Assembly (NCBI RefSeq): GCF_000317575.1 | Contig: NC_019748.1 | Span: 2,996,501 to 3,060,500, forward strand | DNA: 64,000 bases | Direction: 5' to 3' | Source of the DNA: Stanieria cyanosphaera PCC 7437 | GTDB taxonomy: Bacteria > Cyanobacteriota > Cyanobacteriia > Cyanobacteriales > Xenococcaceae | Shown: positions 44,850 through 53,864 of the stretch, piece by piece | Layout: the number at the start of each line of letters is the position of its first letter | How positions within the stretch are numbered: the stretch's first letter is position 1 | The notes under the pieces: model-generated | Told to the model about the DNA's origin: nothing | Seen by the model: only the letters and a program-made list of their open reading frames with translations | The model's database searches: none | Program-made: the position numbers and the translations under genes

Positions 44850-46204
44850 ATGATTCAAAACAGTTTTAAAACCTTGGTCTTGATCTTTTCAATCACAATT
44901 ACTTCCTTTACTTTTTTACTTAAATCTTCACCTACATTAGCTACTCCGATCAACTTAGAATCTTGGCGCATTTCTCAGCCAACTATTTCTTTTAATGACT
45001 TATCTAGGGGAAAGTTGTCATTTTACCAAAATTTCACGACTTGACTATTCAAAGACATAATTCTTCTCAAGCATGGACAATGACTAATTCTTTCCGTGCA
45101 GCTTATCTTAGTTGGGATCGCAGTCATAATTTAGCTACATCTCAACTAGAAACTGAACGCTATTTTGATTACGGAGAATTTCCCCTCGAACAGTTTTATA
45201 ACTTAATTCTAGAAACAACTCAGGATTTTCAAATCGAAACCACAGCACAAACCACCACAATTGGCATAGAAGTTAATAAAAATCCTTTTATGATCTCTGG
45301 TGATAGAATTGAATCTTCAGCTTTTAAAACCTCTATTCTTCCCAGTCCTTATTTAGCCAGCGATTTTTTCAGTAAAAAAAATTATCTAGGCTTGTTCATT
45401 GTCCATGAAATTAATTTTAGCGATCGCTTATCATTTTATGTTGAAGGAACTTTCGATGTCGTAATTAACGATACGAGCGATCTTCCTGAATTACCTTCTG
45501 TCGAACCAATTGAAAACAATAATTTTTATCCCGAACTAGGTCTTAGCTATCAACTAACTAAAAATACTCTTCTGTTTACCACTTTGTTTTATGCTAACGA
45601 ACCAATTGAAGGAATTGATGCTTTCAATAACCCTTTACAGTCTGAAAAATATACGGGAATCGAACTGGGAATTGAAACTGAACTAGCTCAAAACTGGTTG
45701 GTAATCTTTTCATTTTATGATGAAACTCAAAATAATATTACGACAATCGATCCAAACCAACCTGATTTCGAGCTACAAATTAACGAGCAAATAAGTCGAT
45801 ATTGGATGGGGGAACTGAGAGGTGAAATTACTCCTGGTTGGTCGGTGTATGGGTTTTATAGTTATACCGACGCCAAAATTACTGAAGATGAAGTAATCAC
45901 AGTAGGAAATTCGGTTGCAGGGGTAGCAAGTCATAGCAGTGGTTTTTGGACTAGCTATGAAGTTACTCAAGATAGATGGCAGGGTTTGGGTTTTGGTGGT
46001 GGAATGACCTGGAATGGCGATCGCTCTGGAGATGCCCAGAATAGTTTTATTTTACCAGGTTATCTCCAAACTGATGCAGTTGTTTTTTACTCTCAAAACA
46101 ATTTTAAAGCTGCAATCAGCATCCAGAATCTTTTTGATGCAGGGGTAGAGGATGAAGAAATTACACCCCAAACGATTTTTGGTACAGTGCTTTGGGAATT
46201 TTAA
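44850..46204 (+). pseudogene. Decayed TonB-dependent siderophore receptor (signal peptide + barrel remnant)
   Basis: The first part (44850-45044) encodes a signal peptide (LVLIFSITITSFTFLLKSSPTLA) and about 30 further residues, then stops. A second frame (TTG at 45041 to TAA at 46204, about 387 residues) encodes the C-terminal beta-barrel of a receptor, including GWSVYGFYSYTDAKITEDEVITVGNS, AAISIQNLFDAG and a terminal Phe (LWEF), closely similar to the intact receptor at 47391. The plug domain, AMIN domain and TonB box are missing and the two parts are in different frames. I read it as a deleted and frameshifted receptor gene. A secreted barrel-only product from the second ORF is unlikely because it lacks a signal. 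Confidence 0.8.
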
Positions 46205-46261
46205 TTATTAGTTGCAATTAATGAGAAAATTTGTAAATAAACTTTTAATAAAAAAATACTA

Positions 46262-47284
46262 ATGGAAATTTTAACTGAAAAAGAATTTGATTTGCAGTGG
46301 TTAGAAAGTTTGCAATCGAACCAAGTATTATACAATCTACGAGGATTCGATCAAGTCAAAAACAGCATCAGCAAATGGTCTGAAGATAGCTGCCATATTT
46401 GTCAGTTTGCTTCTGGAGTCGAAGTAAGTTTAAACGATGAAATTATCTATTGCAACCACAGTGTTGAGAACGAACATCATGACTTGCGAATGCTAGTCTC
46501 TAAATTTTATTTATCTGGCAATCAAGGTGTTATTTCTCCTGGAATTGAGAATGTTGAAGCTGAATACAGTGAAAATCAGGGATACAATTATCTATTTTAT
46601 TTACCAGATATTACAGAAACAGAACAATTTTTTACAGGAACTCCTTTGCAAAAAGTACGAATCAATCTAGATTTGGCATTTCTAAAAACTTTTGTTCAAG
46701 GACTAGAAGATATTCCCAAACTACTACAACCTTTAATCGAAAGCGATCGCGCACCTCGGTTTCATTGTCCTGTAGGAAAAATCACTCCCATGATGCGGAC
46801 AGTGATTCAACAGATGTGGCATCATCCTTATTCTGGTGCGATCGCTCGTATGTATTTAGAAGGAAAAGTTTTAGAATTACTAGCCTTGCAGTTGTCTCAA
46901 CTCCTTGAAGCAGAGCAAATTAAACCCTTACCTCAAAAATTACACTTCAAAGACATCGAGCGTTTGTATCATGCTCAGGCAATCTTACAACAACAGTATC
47001 TCAATCCACCTTCTGTGATTAATTTAGCACGGCAAGTAGGGTTAGACCGCATCAAACTACAACAGGGTTTTCGGCAAGTATTTCAGACTACTCCTTTTGG
47101 CTATCTGCAAAATTACCGTTTAGATTTAGCGCGAATTCTTTTGGAGAATGAAGAACTGACTGTAACCACTGTAGCTAACCGAGTTGGTTATTCCAACATC
47201 AGCTATTTTTCCCGTACTTTCAAACGTCGATTTGGCATAACTCCTGGTCAATGTCGTTCTGAACAAAACATCTTGAAGGACTAA
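46262..47284 (+). CDS. AraC-family regulator, PchR type
   Basis: 340-residue transcription regulator. The C-terminal 100 residues are a double helix-turn-helix AraC domain: SVINLARQVGLDRIKLQQGFRQVF and TVTTVANRVGYSNISYFSRTFKRRFGITPGQCR. The N-terminal 230 residues resemble the effector domain of PchR-like regulators, which in many bacteria sense a siderophore and activate receptor and biosynthesis genes. It lies between two receptor genes and starts only about 57 bp after the receptor remnant, so it may share its transcript. It is the obvious candidate to act on the motifs shared by the iron promoters, together with Fur. Confidence 0.93.
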   Translation: MEILTEKEFDLQWLESLQSNQVLYNLRGFDQVKNSISKWSEDSCHICQFASGVEVSLNDEIIYCNHSVENEHHDLRMLVSKFYLSGNQGVISPGIENVEAEYSENQGYNYLFYLPDITETEQFFTGTPLQKVRINLDLAFLKTFVQGLEDIPKLLQPLIESDRAPRFHCPVGKITPMMRTVIQQMWHHPYSGAIARMYLEGKVLELLALQLSQLLEAEQIKPLPQKLHFKDIERLYHAQAILQQQYLNPPSVINLARQVGLDRIKLQQGFRQVFQTTPFGYLQNYRLDLARILLENEELTVTTVANRVGYSNISYFSRTFKRRFGITPGQCRSEQNILKD

Positions 47285-47350
47285 AAATTTATCTTTTAGG
47301 ACATAGACTTATCTACGCAAAATCACTTAAACTCAACTCGTTCTTACTAA

Positions 47351-47371
47351 TTGCAAATAATTTTCTATAAG
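47351..47371. promoter_or_regulatory. TGCAAATAAT motif before the intact receptor gene
   Basis: TTGCAAATAATTTTCTATAA, 20-40 bp upstream of the receptor start codon. Fourth copy of the ten-base core; close enough to overlap the promoter. Confidence 0.45.
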
Positions 47372-47390
47372 TATTATTAAAAGCTGGTAG

Positions 47391-50090
47391 ATGAGGATTT
47401 TTGAGTTGAAACAAAGTCTAGGGTTATCTGCGATCGCGTCGATTAAAGCGATCGCTATGGGGTTTAGTTTAATTGCTATAGTTCCTTTATCAATTGAATC
47501 TGTGAGTGCCGAGGAAGTGGCAAAAAATCCAATTAGTTCTCAAAACAACCAAGCTTCAAGACAGTTACTTGAAAAAACGAAACAGCGCAACAATAATAAA
47601 TCATTAGAACCTATTTTTTTAAATGCCAAAGACCTCTTAGTACAAAGACAAAATCAAGGCATTGCCCGAGTAACAGATGTACAAATCAACCAAACAGAGA
47701 ATGGCTTGGAATTGATACTGGAAACTCCATCCAGACAACAGTTAGTACCATTAATTCTTCCTGAAGGAAAAGATCTAGTGATTGATATCCTCGACGCAAC
47801 GTTAGGATTTTCCCTCAGAAACGGATTTAAACAGGCAAATCCTGCACCAGGAATTAGTCAAATAACGGTAACTAAAGTAAATGAAACTAGTATTCAAGTT
47901 AGGATTACCGGGACACAACAAGTACCAAGTGCAGAAGTAATTTCTAATCAAGACAATTTGGTTCTAGGTGTGACTCCTGACGGAACAACGGTTCAACAAA
48001 CACCAGATGAAGCGATGCAGCGCGGTCATGGGGGAAACCTCCATGAGCGACTGCATCAAGAAGAGATCGAAATTATTGCCACTGGTGAAGTTCAAGAGGA
48101 TGATGATTACTTTGTTCCCGATGCAGGTGTTACTCGTACCGATACGCCAATTATTGATACCCCTGGAACAATTCAAGTAATACCTAGACAAGTAATTGAA
48201 GACCAAAGAGCAATTGAATTACGTGATGCTCTATCAAGAAATGCAGTGGGTGTAGTTACTAACAGTGCGCCTAGTTCAAACTTTAATAATGTCTTGATTC
48301 GCGGTTTTAATGTTTCTTCCAACTTTTTAAGAAATGGAATTCCCGAATCGTTTTTCACTCTCACACCACCGAGAGATTTAAATAATATTGAGCGACTAGA
48401 AGTCTTGTCAGGACCTGCTTCTGTAATTGGAGGTCAAATTTCTCCAGGAGGCATTGTCAATCTGGCAACCAAACAACCTTTATCGTCTCCTTTCTACGAG
48501 TTATCGGCTAGCTATGGTAGTTTTAATAGTGTTGAAGGTGCATTCGATTTTTCTGGTCCGCTCAACGATAGTAAAACAGTAGCTTACCGTCTGAATACTT
48601 CTATCTATCATTCTGATACTTCAATTGATGTAGATGAGGTTGATATCGAAAGATTTTCAATTGCCCCAGTCCTCAATTGGCAAATTGGCGAGCAAACAAA
48701 AATTAGTTTTGAAGGACTATATCTTAACTCGCGGACTCCTCAACGGATAGGATTACCAGCACAGGGAACAGTTTTAGATAACCCTAATGGTGAAATTCCT
48801 CGAGATCAATTTGTCGGAGAACCTAATTTTGACGGCAATGACCGCAAAATTACCCAACTTGGATATGATCTAGAGCATAGTTTGAGTGACGATTGGTCGT
48901 TGCGTCATGCTTTTCGTTACACTAATTTTCAAAGTAAGCAAAGAGAAGCATTTGTTAATGCCATTCAAGATGATTTAAGAACTTTAGAACGTTCTGGCGA
49001 TTCCTTTATTGACGATATCAATAATTATCAAACTACCGCTTATCTGACTGGTAAATTTAAAACTGGTGAAATTAATCACGAGTTATTGGCAGGTATTGAT
49101 TATGTCTTTGAAGAAGATTATTTTGAATCTGAATTTTTTGAAGCAGAAAATATAGATTTGTTTGAACCAGTTTATACAGGTGGGGTAGGAGCAGCTTTTG
49201 AGGATTCTTTAGGTAGATTTAGAGATACAAACCAAGGAGTAGGAATCTATCTACAAGACCAAATCAAATTTTTTGATGACCGCTTGATTGTAGTTCTTGG
49301 TGGACGAGTCGATTTTGTAAGTAGTTCATCGCAAGACTTACGCGATCAAACTTCCGAAGAAGCCTCTCAAGACGATACTGCTTTTAGCCCTAGAGTAGGA
49401 ATTGTGTATAAACTTGCTGATAATATTTCTCTCTACGGTAGCTTTAGTCGCTCTTTTGAACAGGTAACAGGAGTAACTGCTACTAATGAAATTTTTGAAC
49501 CCTCTCGCGGAACTCAATATGAAATTGGAGTCAAGGCTAACTGGCTAGATAATCGCTTGTTTACAACTTTGGCTTTTTATGATTTAACTCTTTCAAATTT
49601 AACCACATCAGATCCTAACAATCCTCAATTTGACATTCAAACAGGAGAACAAAACAGTCAAGGAATTGAATTGCAAACAGGAGGAGAAATTCTGCCTGGT
49701 TGGAATATTATTGCTAATTATGCCTATACTGATGCCAAAATTACCCAAGACAATATTTTTACAGTGGGTAACTCTTTGGCTAATGTTCCCGAAAACGCTC
49801 TGAGTTTGTGGAGTACCTATACCATTCCCGAGGGTAATTTGTCTGGTTTAGGATTTGGTTTTGGTTTGTTGTATGTTGGACAAAGAGAAGGAGATTTAGA
49901 TAACTCTTTTCAGCTTGAGGACTATCTCAGAACCGATGCAGCTATTTACTATCGTCGAGAACAATTGAAGCTGGCACTCAATTTTCAAAATCTATTTGAT
50001 GTAGACTACATTGAAGTTTCAGACGACGATCTCAGAGTTTACCCAGGGGATCCTTTTACAGTGCTATTTTCTGCTTCTTATGAGTTTTAG
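47391..50090 (+). CDS. TonB-dependent siderophore receptor with AMIN domain
   Basis: 899-residue outer-membrane receptor. A signal peptide (about 1-40, ending VSA) is followed by an AMIN domain (about 92-196) typical of cyanobacterial receptors, a linker, a TonB-box-like EEIEIIATGE (224-233), a plug domain (about 253-365: TPGTIQVIPRQVI, VLIRGFN, RLEVLSGPASVIGG, PGGIVNLATKQP) and a 22-strand-type barrel ending SASYEF with terminal Phe. The FhuA/FoxA-like sequence and position support ferric-siderophore import driven by ExbB/ExbD. A palindromic repeat is translated in the linker before the TonB box. Upstream lies the AraC regulator and a TGCAAATAAT motif, predicting iron- and siderophore-dependent expression. 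Confidence 0.95.
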   Translation: MRIFELKQSLGLSAIASIKAIAMGFSLIAIVPLSIESVSAEEVAKNPISSQNNQASRQLLEKTKQRNNNKSLEPIFLNAKDLLVQRQNQGIARVTDVQINQTENGLELILETPSRQQLVPLILPEGKDLVIDILDATLGFSLRNGFKQANPAPGISQITVTKVNETSIQVRITGTQQVPSAEVISNQDNLVLGVTPDGTTVQQTPDEAMQRGHGGNLHERLHQEEIEIIATGEVQEDDDYFVPDAGVTRTDTPIIDTPGTIQVIPRQVIEDQRAIELRDALSRNAVGVVTNSAPSSNFNNVLIRGFNVSSNFLRNGIPESFFTLTPPRDLNNIERLEVLSGPASVIGGQISPGGIVNLATKQPLSSPFYELSASYGSFNSVEGAFDFSGPLNDSKTVAYRLNTSIYHSDTSIDVDEVDIERFSIAPVLNWQIGEQTKISFEGLYLNSRTPQRIGLPAQGTVLDNPNGEIPRDQFVGEPNFDGNDRKITQLGYDLEHSLSDDWSLRHAFRYTNFQSKQREAFVNAIQDDLRTLERSGDSFIDDINNYQTTAYLTGKFKTGEINHELLAGIDYVFEEDYFESEFFEAENIDLFEPVYTGGVGAAFEDSLGRFRDTNQGVGIYLQDQIKFFDDRLIVVLGGRVDFVSSSSQDLRDQTSEEASQDDTAFSPRVGIVYKLADNISLYGSFSRSFEQVTGVTATNEIFEPSRGTQYEIGVKANWLDNRLFTTLAFYDLTLSNLTTSDPNNPQFDIQTGEQNSQGIELQTGGEILPGWNIIANYAYTDAKITQDNIFTVGNSLANVPENALSLWSTYTIPEGNLSGLGFGFGLLYVGQREGDLDNSFQLEDYLRTDAAIYYRREQLKLALNFQNLFDVDYIEVSDDDLRVYPGDPFTVLFSASYEF
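48014..48057. repeat. Imperfect 44-bp palindrome in the receptor linker
   Basis: GATGCAG...CTGCATC outer arms and GTCATGG/CCATGAG inner arms form a long imperfect hairpin. It is translated in frame (MQRGHGGNLHERLHQ) between the AMIN domain and the TonB box. Confidence 0.75.
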
Positions 50091-50110
50091 CCTGGGCAGT
50101 TATCAGTTAA

Positions 50111-50150
50111 TAATTACTAATTACTAATTACTAATTACTAATTACTAATT
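50111..50150. repeat. Heptanucleotide tandem repeat (TAATTAC, about 5.7 copies)
   Basis: A perfect 7-bp repeat just after the receptor stop codon, followed by low-complexity CAATCAACTATCAAC-like sequence to about 50210. Short tandem heptamers of this kind are common in cyanobacterial intergenic DNA. Confidence 0.85.
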
Positions 50151-50332
50151 ATGAGGGATGAATAATCAACTATTAACAATCAACAATCAACTATCAACAG
50201 TTATCAGTGATGACTGGTTATTGTTCCCCTTTCTCCTTCTGCCTTTGATCCTTCTTTTTACTTTGTCGCCTATAGTTTATCAAGCACAAAAACTCCTTTA
50301 AATGACACGCCCTTCCCCTCTTTCTTTGGTTT

Positions 50333-51358
50333 ATGTCCCAACTACGTCGTTGCTTATATTGGTTAATTATTGGAATCTGTACTTCGATTTTAATCGTAGC
50401 GTGCGCCCGTTCTCCTAGTTCACTTCAAAGCGATCGCTCTGGGTCAGAATCTTGTCGTCTGGTTCAACACGAGATGGGAGAAACAGAAGTTTGTGGACAA
50501 CCGCAAAAAGTAGCTGCCCTTAGTCCTCATATTTTAGATAGTATATTGGCACTTGGAGTACAGCCAATGGCTTATGCTGAAACCGAAGATTTAAACATAC
50601 AAGTCTACGACAATCCAGCAAAACAGATTCCCTATATAGGCAAATGGGTAACGACACAGCCAATCGGATTAGGCGATCGCAAATCTCCCTCTCTCGAACG
50701 TCTTGCCTTACTTAAGCCAGAGGTAATCTTGGGAGAACAATGGTTGCACCAGGAAGAATATCCTTTGCTTGCTCAAATTGCACCTACTTTAGTTTTTAGC
50801 GATGAACAAGCAGATGGACAACAAGTTTGGCAACAAGACATTCAAGGAATTGCTCGTGCTTTAGGTCGAGAAAAACAAGCAGAAGAACTTTTAGCAGCTT
50901 TTGACCAGCAAATCGCTCAAGCTCGTAAGGCACTGCAACCTGTTTTACAAGCTTATCCCCGTGTGTTTTTGATTAATTCTAATTTAACTACCTACGTTGC
51001 CTCAACACCGAAAAGCACTACAGCAAGATTATTAAAAGAAATTGGCTTTGAAATTGTTCAACCACGAGGAGTTCAAGACTATGCCGAAATTTCCTTTGAG
51101 ATTTTACCTAATGTTGAAACAGATATTATTTTAGTTTTATCTTCGACTGATGAAAGTTTACTCAATCCTGAAGAAGTTGTCAGGAAAAGATGGGCTAACA
51201 ATCCTCTACTCAATTCGATGTCAGTTTTTCAGCAAGATCGAGTATTTTTTGTCGATTATCAATTGTGGGGTAGCAGTATTCGAGGACCATTAACCGACAA
51301 ACTTATTTTAGAAGCCTTACCCGATCTACTATTAACAACTGTAAAACCAAATAGTTAA
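50333..51358 (+). CDS. Fe(III)-siderophore-binding lipoprotein (FecB/FhuD type)
   Basis: 341-residue substrate-binding protein for the ABC importer. A lipoprotein signal ends in the lipobox IVAC (Cys24). The mature part matches the PF01497 fold: RVVAL-like start VAALSPHILDSILALGVQPMAYAE, a middle helix, and a C-terminal VFFVDYQLWGSSIRGPL region. Conserved GKWVT and SLERLALLKPEVILGEQ stretches support binding of ferric siderophore complexes in the periplasm. It lies after the receptor and before a DUF1636 protein and an exporter, on the opposite strand from its likely permease and ATPase partners near 1-3 kb. Confidence 0.93.
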   Translation: MSQLRRCLYWLIIGICTSILIVACARSPSSLQSDRSGSESCRLVQHEMGETEVCGQPQKVAALSPHILDSILALGVQPMAYAETEDLNIQVYDNPAKQIPYIGKWVTTQPIGLGDRKSPSLERLALLKPEVILGEQWLHQEEYPLLAQIAPTLVFSDEQADGQQVWQQDIQGIARALGREKQAEELLAAFDQQIAQARKALQPVLQAYPRVFLINSNLTTYVASTPKSTTARLLKEIGFEIVQPRGVQDYAEISFEILPNVETDIILVLSSTDESLLNPEEVVRKRWANNPLLNSMSVFQQDRVFFVDYQLWGSSIRGPLTDKLILEALPDLLLTTVKPNS

Positions 51359-51379
51359 AAAAATTGAGGAATTATTTCC

Positions 51380-51739
51380 ATGTCGAAACCTGTTTTATTT
51401 GTCTGTCAATCTTGTAATCTTAGTTCTCAAAAAGATTTAGAGCCACCTCTGGGTATTAGTTTGGTAAATCGGCTCAACGAAATTAATTCCGATAAGTTTG
51501 TAGTTCAAGCAATAGAATGTCTGTGGATGTGCGAAAGAGGTTGTGTAGTAGCTTTGTGTGCAAATAATCTACCTACCTATTTATTTACCGATTTACCTCT
51601 TCACGAAATCCCCGAAGCTTTAGTCAAGTTTGCCGAACTTTATCTTAATTCTAAAGGCAAGTTTATTCCTCATAGCAAATTACCTCAAGTGTTGCAGTCA
51701 GCCCACGTTGCCCGTATTCCAGCTATTCAAGCTGGTTAA
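51380..51739 (+). CDS. DUF1636 family protein, Cys-rich thioredoxin-like ferredoxin fold
   Basis: 119 residues. Four cysteines at VCQSC and WMCERGC resemble the metal-site pattern of DUF1636 proteins, which look like [2Fe-2S] thioredoxin-like ferredoxins. A GAGG ribosome-binding site precedes the ATG by about 10 bases, 21 bp after the binding-protein gene, so they are probably co-transcribed. Proteins of this type often accompany siderophore or cobalamin uptake genes; a redox role in releasing or handling iron is possible, but the function is not established here. Confidence 0.8.
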   Translation: MSKPVLFVCQSCNLSSQKDLEPPLGISLVNRLNEINSDKFVVQAIECLWMCERGCVVALCANNLPTYLFTDLPLHEIPEALVKFAELYLNSKGKFIPHSKLPQVLQSAHVARIPAIQAG

Positions 51740-51781
51740 TCTCGCTCAATTTTTATGTCTTTACCTGATTAAAAAAAGTTA

Positions 51782-53077
51782 GTGCGACAATTTATCCTGA
51801 TTTGGTTCGGTCAATTAATTTCTACTATTGGCAGTTATATGACCGATTTTGCCTTGACTCTCTGGGCCTGGCAAATCACAGGTTCGGCAACAGCCCTTGC
51901 TTTGATCGGATTTTTTTCTCAACTGCCTCGTATTGTTATTTCTTTATTTGCAGGTATTATTGTTGATCGCTTCAACCGTAAGTATTTAATGATGTTAGGA
52001 GATGCGATCGCAGCTTGTGCTACTGTTGGAATCCTAATTCTTCATCTGACTGGACAGTTGGCTATTTGGCATCTGTATTTAGCTGCATCAATTAATGGTG
52101 GTTTTGGTCAAATTCAACAATTAGCTTATTCCACATCTATTACTACTTTGGTATCGCCCCAGAATTATACTCGTGCCAACAGTATGAATTCTGCTGTTCA
52201 CTACGGCTCAAATATTATTGCTCCTGCTTTAGCTGGGGTGTTGTATCCGATCATTGGTTTAGAGGGTATTTTACCGATTGATTTGGTAACTTTTGTCATT
52301 GCGATCAACACTTTACTTTGGATACGTATTCCCCAACCCCAAACAACAGAAACACAACCAGCCCAAGCAAGAAGTGAAGGAAAATTAAGTAGACTAAAGT
52401 TTTGGTGGCAAGAAATCACTTTTGGTATTCGTTATATTTGGCAGCGTTCCAGCTTACGTACTTTACTAATTATCACTACTTTATTTTGGTTTGCTCATGA
52501 TTTGGGTGCTACCATAGACGATCCGATGATTCTAGCTCGCTCGAACAGTAATTCTCAGGTTCTCAGTGGGATTCTTTCTATTGCAGGTATTGGCGGAATT
52601 ACTGGTGCGGTGATTTTAACAGCTTGGGGTGGAACAAAACAACGGATCAATGGAATGCTGGCTGGGTTTATGGGCGCGGGTATTGCCAAAACAGTATTTG
52701 GATGGGGTCAAAGTTTAAATGTTTGGTTACCCGCTCAATTTTTTTCTTCGATTAATTTTCCTCTTCTAGGTAGTTCAGAAACTGCTTTGTGGATGGAAGT
52801 TATTCCTGCTAACCTCCAAGGACGAGTTTTTGCAGCTAATTCCTTAGTTTTAGAATTAGTTAGTGCCAGTGCAACACTGATAGCAGGACTGTTGAGCGAT
52901 CGCGTTCTTGAACCAGCTATGCAGTCACCAAGTCTTTTAAGTTCTTTGTTTGCTCCTATTTTTGGTACTGGTAGAGGTGCAGGAATGGCATTGTTGTATG
53001 TTTTTACTGCGATCGCTATGTTTTTGATTGGTGCGATCGGCTATAAACTACCTCAACTGCGTCGACTGACAAAGTGA
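51782..53077 (+). CDS. MFS transporter, EntS-like siderophore exporter
   Basis: 431-residue major facilitator with about 12 hydrophobic segments. Family marks include FWLGQ-type start FILIWFGQLISTIGSYMTDFALTLWAW, the loop FAGIIVDRFNRKYLMMLGD after TM2, and a long central cytoplasmic loop. This is the MFS_3/EntS branch used for siderophore export. The start is a GTG at 51782; the in-frame codon four positions upstream is a stop, and no better ATG exists. It closes the plus-strand uptake and export unit. Export of the finished lipopeptide to the periplasm, where the acylase would act, is an inference from context. Confidence 0.88.
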   Translation: MRQFILIWFGQLISTIGSYMTDFALTLWAWQITGSATALALIGFFSQLPRIVISLFAGIIVDRFNRKYLMMLGDAIAACATVGILILHLTGQLAIWHLYLAASINGGFGQIQQLAYSTSITTLVSPQNYTRANSMNSAVHYGSNIIAPALAGVLYPIIGLEGILPIDLVTFVIAINTLLWIRIPQPQTTETQPAQARSEGKLSRLKFWWQEITFGIRYIWQRSSLRTLLIITTLFWFAHDLGATIDDPMILARSNSNSQVLSGILSIAGIGGITGAVILTAWGGTKQRINGMLAGFMGAGIAKTVFGWGQSLNVWLPAQFFSSINFPLLGSSETALWMEVIPANLQGRVFAANSLVLELVSASATLIAGLLSDRVLEPAMQSPSLLSSLFAPIFGTGRGAGMALLYVFTAIAMFLIGAIGYKLPQLRRLTK

Positions 53078-53088
53078 CTCGTATTATT

Positions 53089-53397
53089 TTACCAGCCATC
53101 AAATTCTTGCTCGTTTTTGTGCCAAACCTCAATATCTAATTCCGACAGATAGATCAAAGCACTATCAATTTGTCGAGAATTACCTTCTAGTTCTATGTCA
53201 AACCAACCATCTCCTTGACCATCTTTACCTAAAATAGCTGCAATTATATTGAGTTTTAAATTGAAATCAGCAGCAAGTCTAGAAATAACTGGTTCTAAAT
53301 AATATTTTTGAGGAATTCTCAACTGAAGATGAACTTGCAGGGAACGGTTTGGATAGGAAGAGTCTAGTTGCAACATATCAGAACTAATCATTTTCAA
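53089..53397 (-). CDS. NIL-domain protein
   Basis: 102 residues. The sequence QVHLQLRIPQKYYLEPVISRLAADFNLKLNIIAAILGKDGQGDGWFDIELEG matches the NIL domain (ferredoxin-like fold, found at the C-terminus of methionine-importer ATPases and in free-standing cyanobacterial proteins). It probably binds a small ligand or acts as a regulatory adaptor; the partner is unknown. It is convergent with the exporter gene, 11 bp apart, and is likely not part of the iron cluster. Confidence 0.8.
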   Translation of the reverse strand: MKMISSDMLQLDSSYPNRSLQVHLQLRIPQKYYLEPVISRLAADFNLKLNIIAAILGKDGQGDGWFDIELEGNSRQIDSALIYLSELDIEVWHKNEQEFDGW

Positions 53398-53587
53398 CCA
53401 ATCTTTCGGAAAACAATAATTTTTTTACGACAATAATCGTCGCAGTACAGCTTGTTTGGCTTGACAAACTAACCTATTTTCATTGTAATTCATTTTTGAT
53501 TTAATCTCAATTTATTTGTAAAACAATTTAGTTTATACCAAGTAATAATCAGAAAAGGCGATCGCGGTCGATCAATCCCTTTTAAAA

Positions 53588-53622
53588 GCGATCTCGGCGC
53601 AGCCGAGGCGCGAAGCGATCGC
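53588..53622. repeat. 35-bp HIP1-bounded repeat, intergenic copy
   Basis: Exact reverse complement of 43795-43829 in the FAAL coding region. It stands in the 269-bp non-coding stretch between the NIL gene and the small gene pair, where I see nothing else of note. Confidence 0.85.
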
Positions 53623-53666
53623 ACAGACCGCATTAAAATCTAAACAAAATTTTTGTAAAATTGGTA

Positions 53667-53864
53667 TTAACTAGACCGCTTTTGCTGAATAAAGTTATCA
53701 AATATTTGCTTTTGTTCTGATAAGGAAATCTCTGCGTTAACTAAAACAGAATTTGGACGAGGACGGTTCGCATATTCATCCCACGCTTCTTGGTCTTCTC
53801 TATGGGATAAGACGTATTTTCTTAGTTCTTGCAAACTCATTTGCTTGTAGTTAGGTTTGGTCAT
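53667..53864 (-). CDS. Small DUF6887-like protein
   Basis: 65 residues beginning MTKPNYKQMSLQELRKYVLSHREDQEAWDEY, a pattern I recognise from small cyanobacterial proteins (DUF6887-like). A GGAGG site sits about 10 bases before the ATG at 53864; an ATG at 53888 lacks one. The start overlaps the end of the next upstream gene by 14 bp, so the two are translationally coupled. Function is unknown; overlapping small pairs sometimes act as toxin-antitoxin modules, but I see no toxin motif. Confidence 0.6.
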   Translation of the reverse strand: MTKPNYKQMSLQELRKYVLSHREDQEAWDEYANRPRPNSVLVNAEISLSEQKQIFDNFIQQKRSS

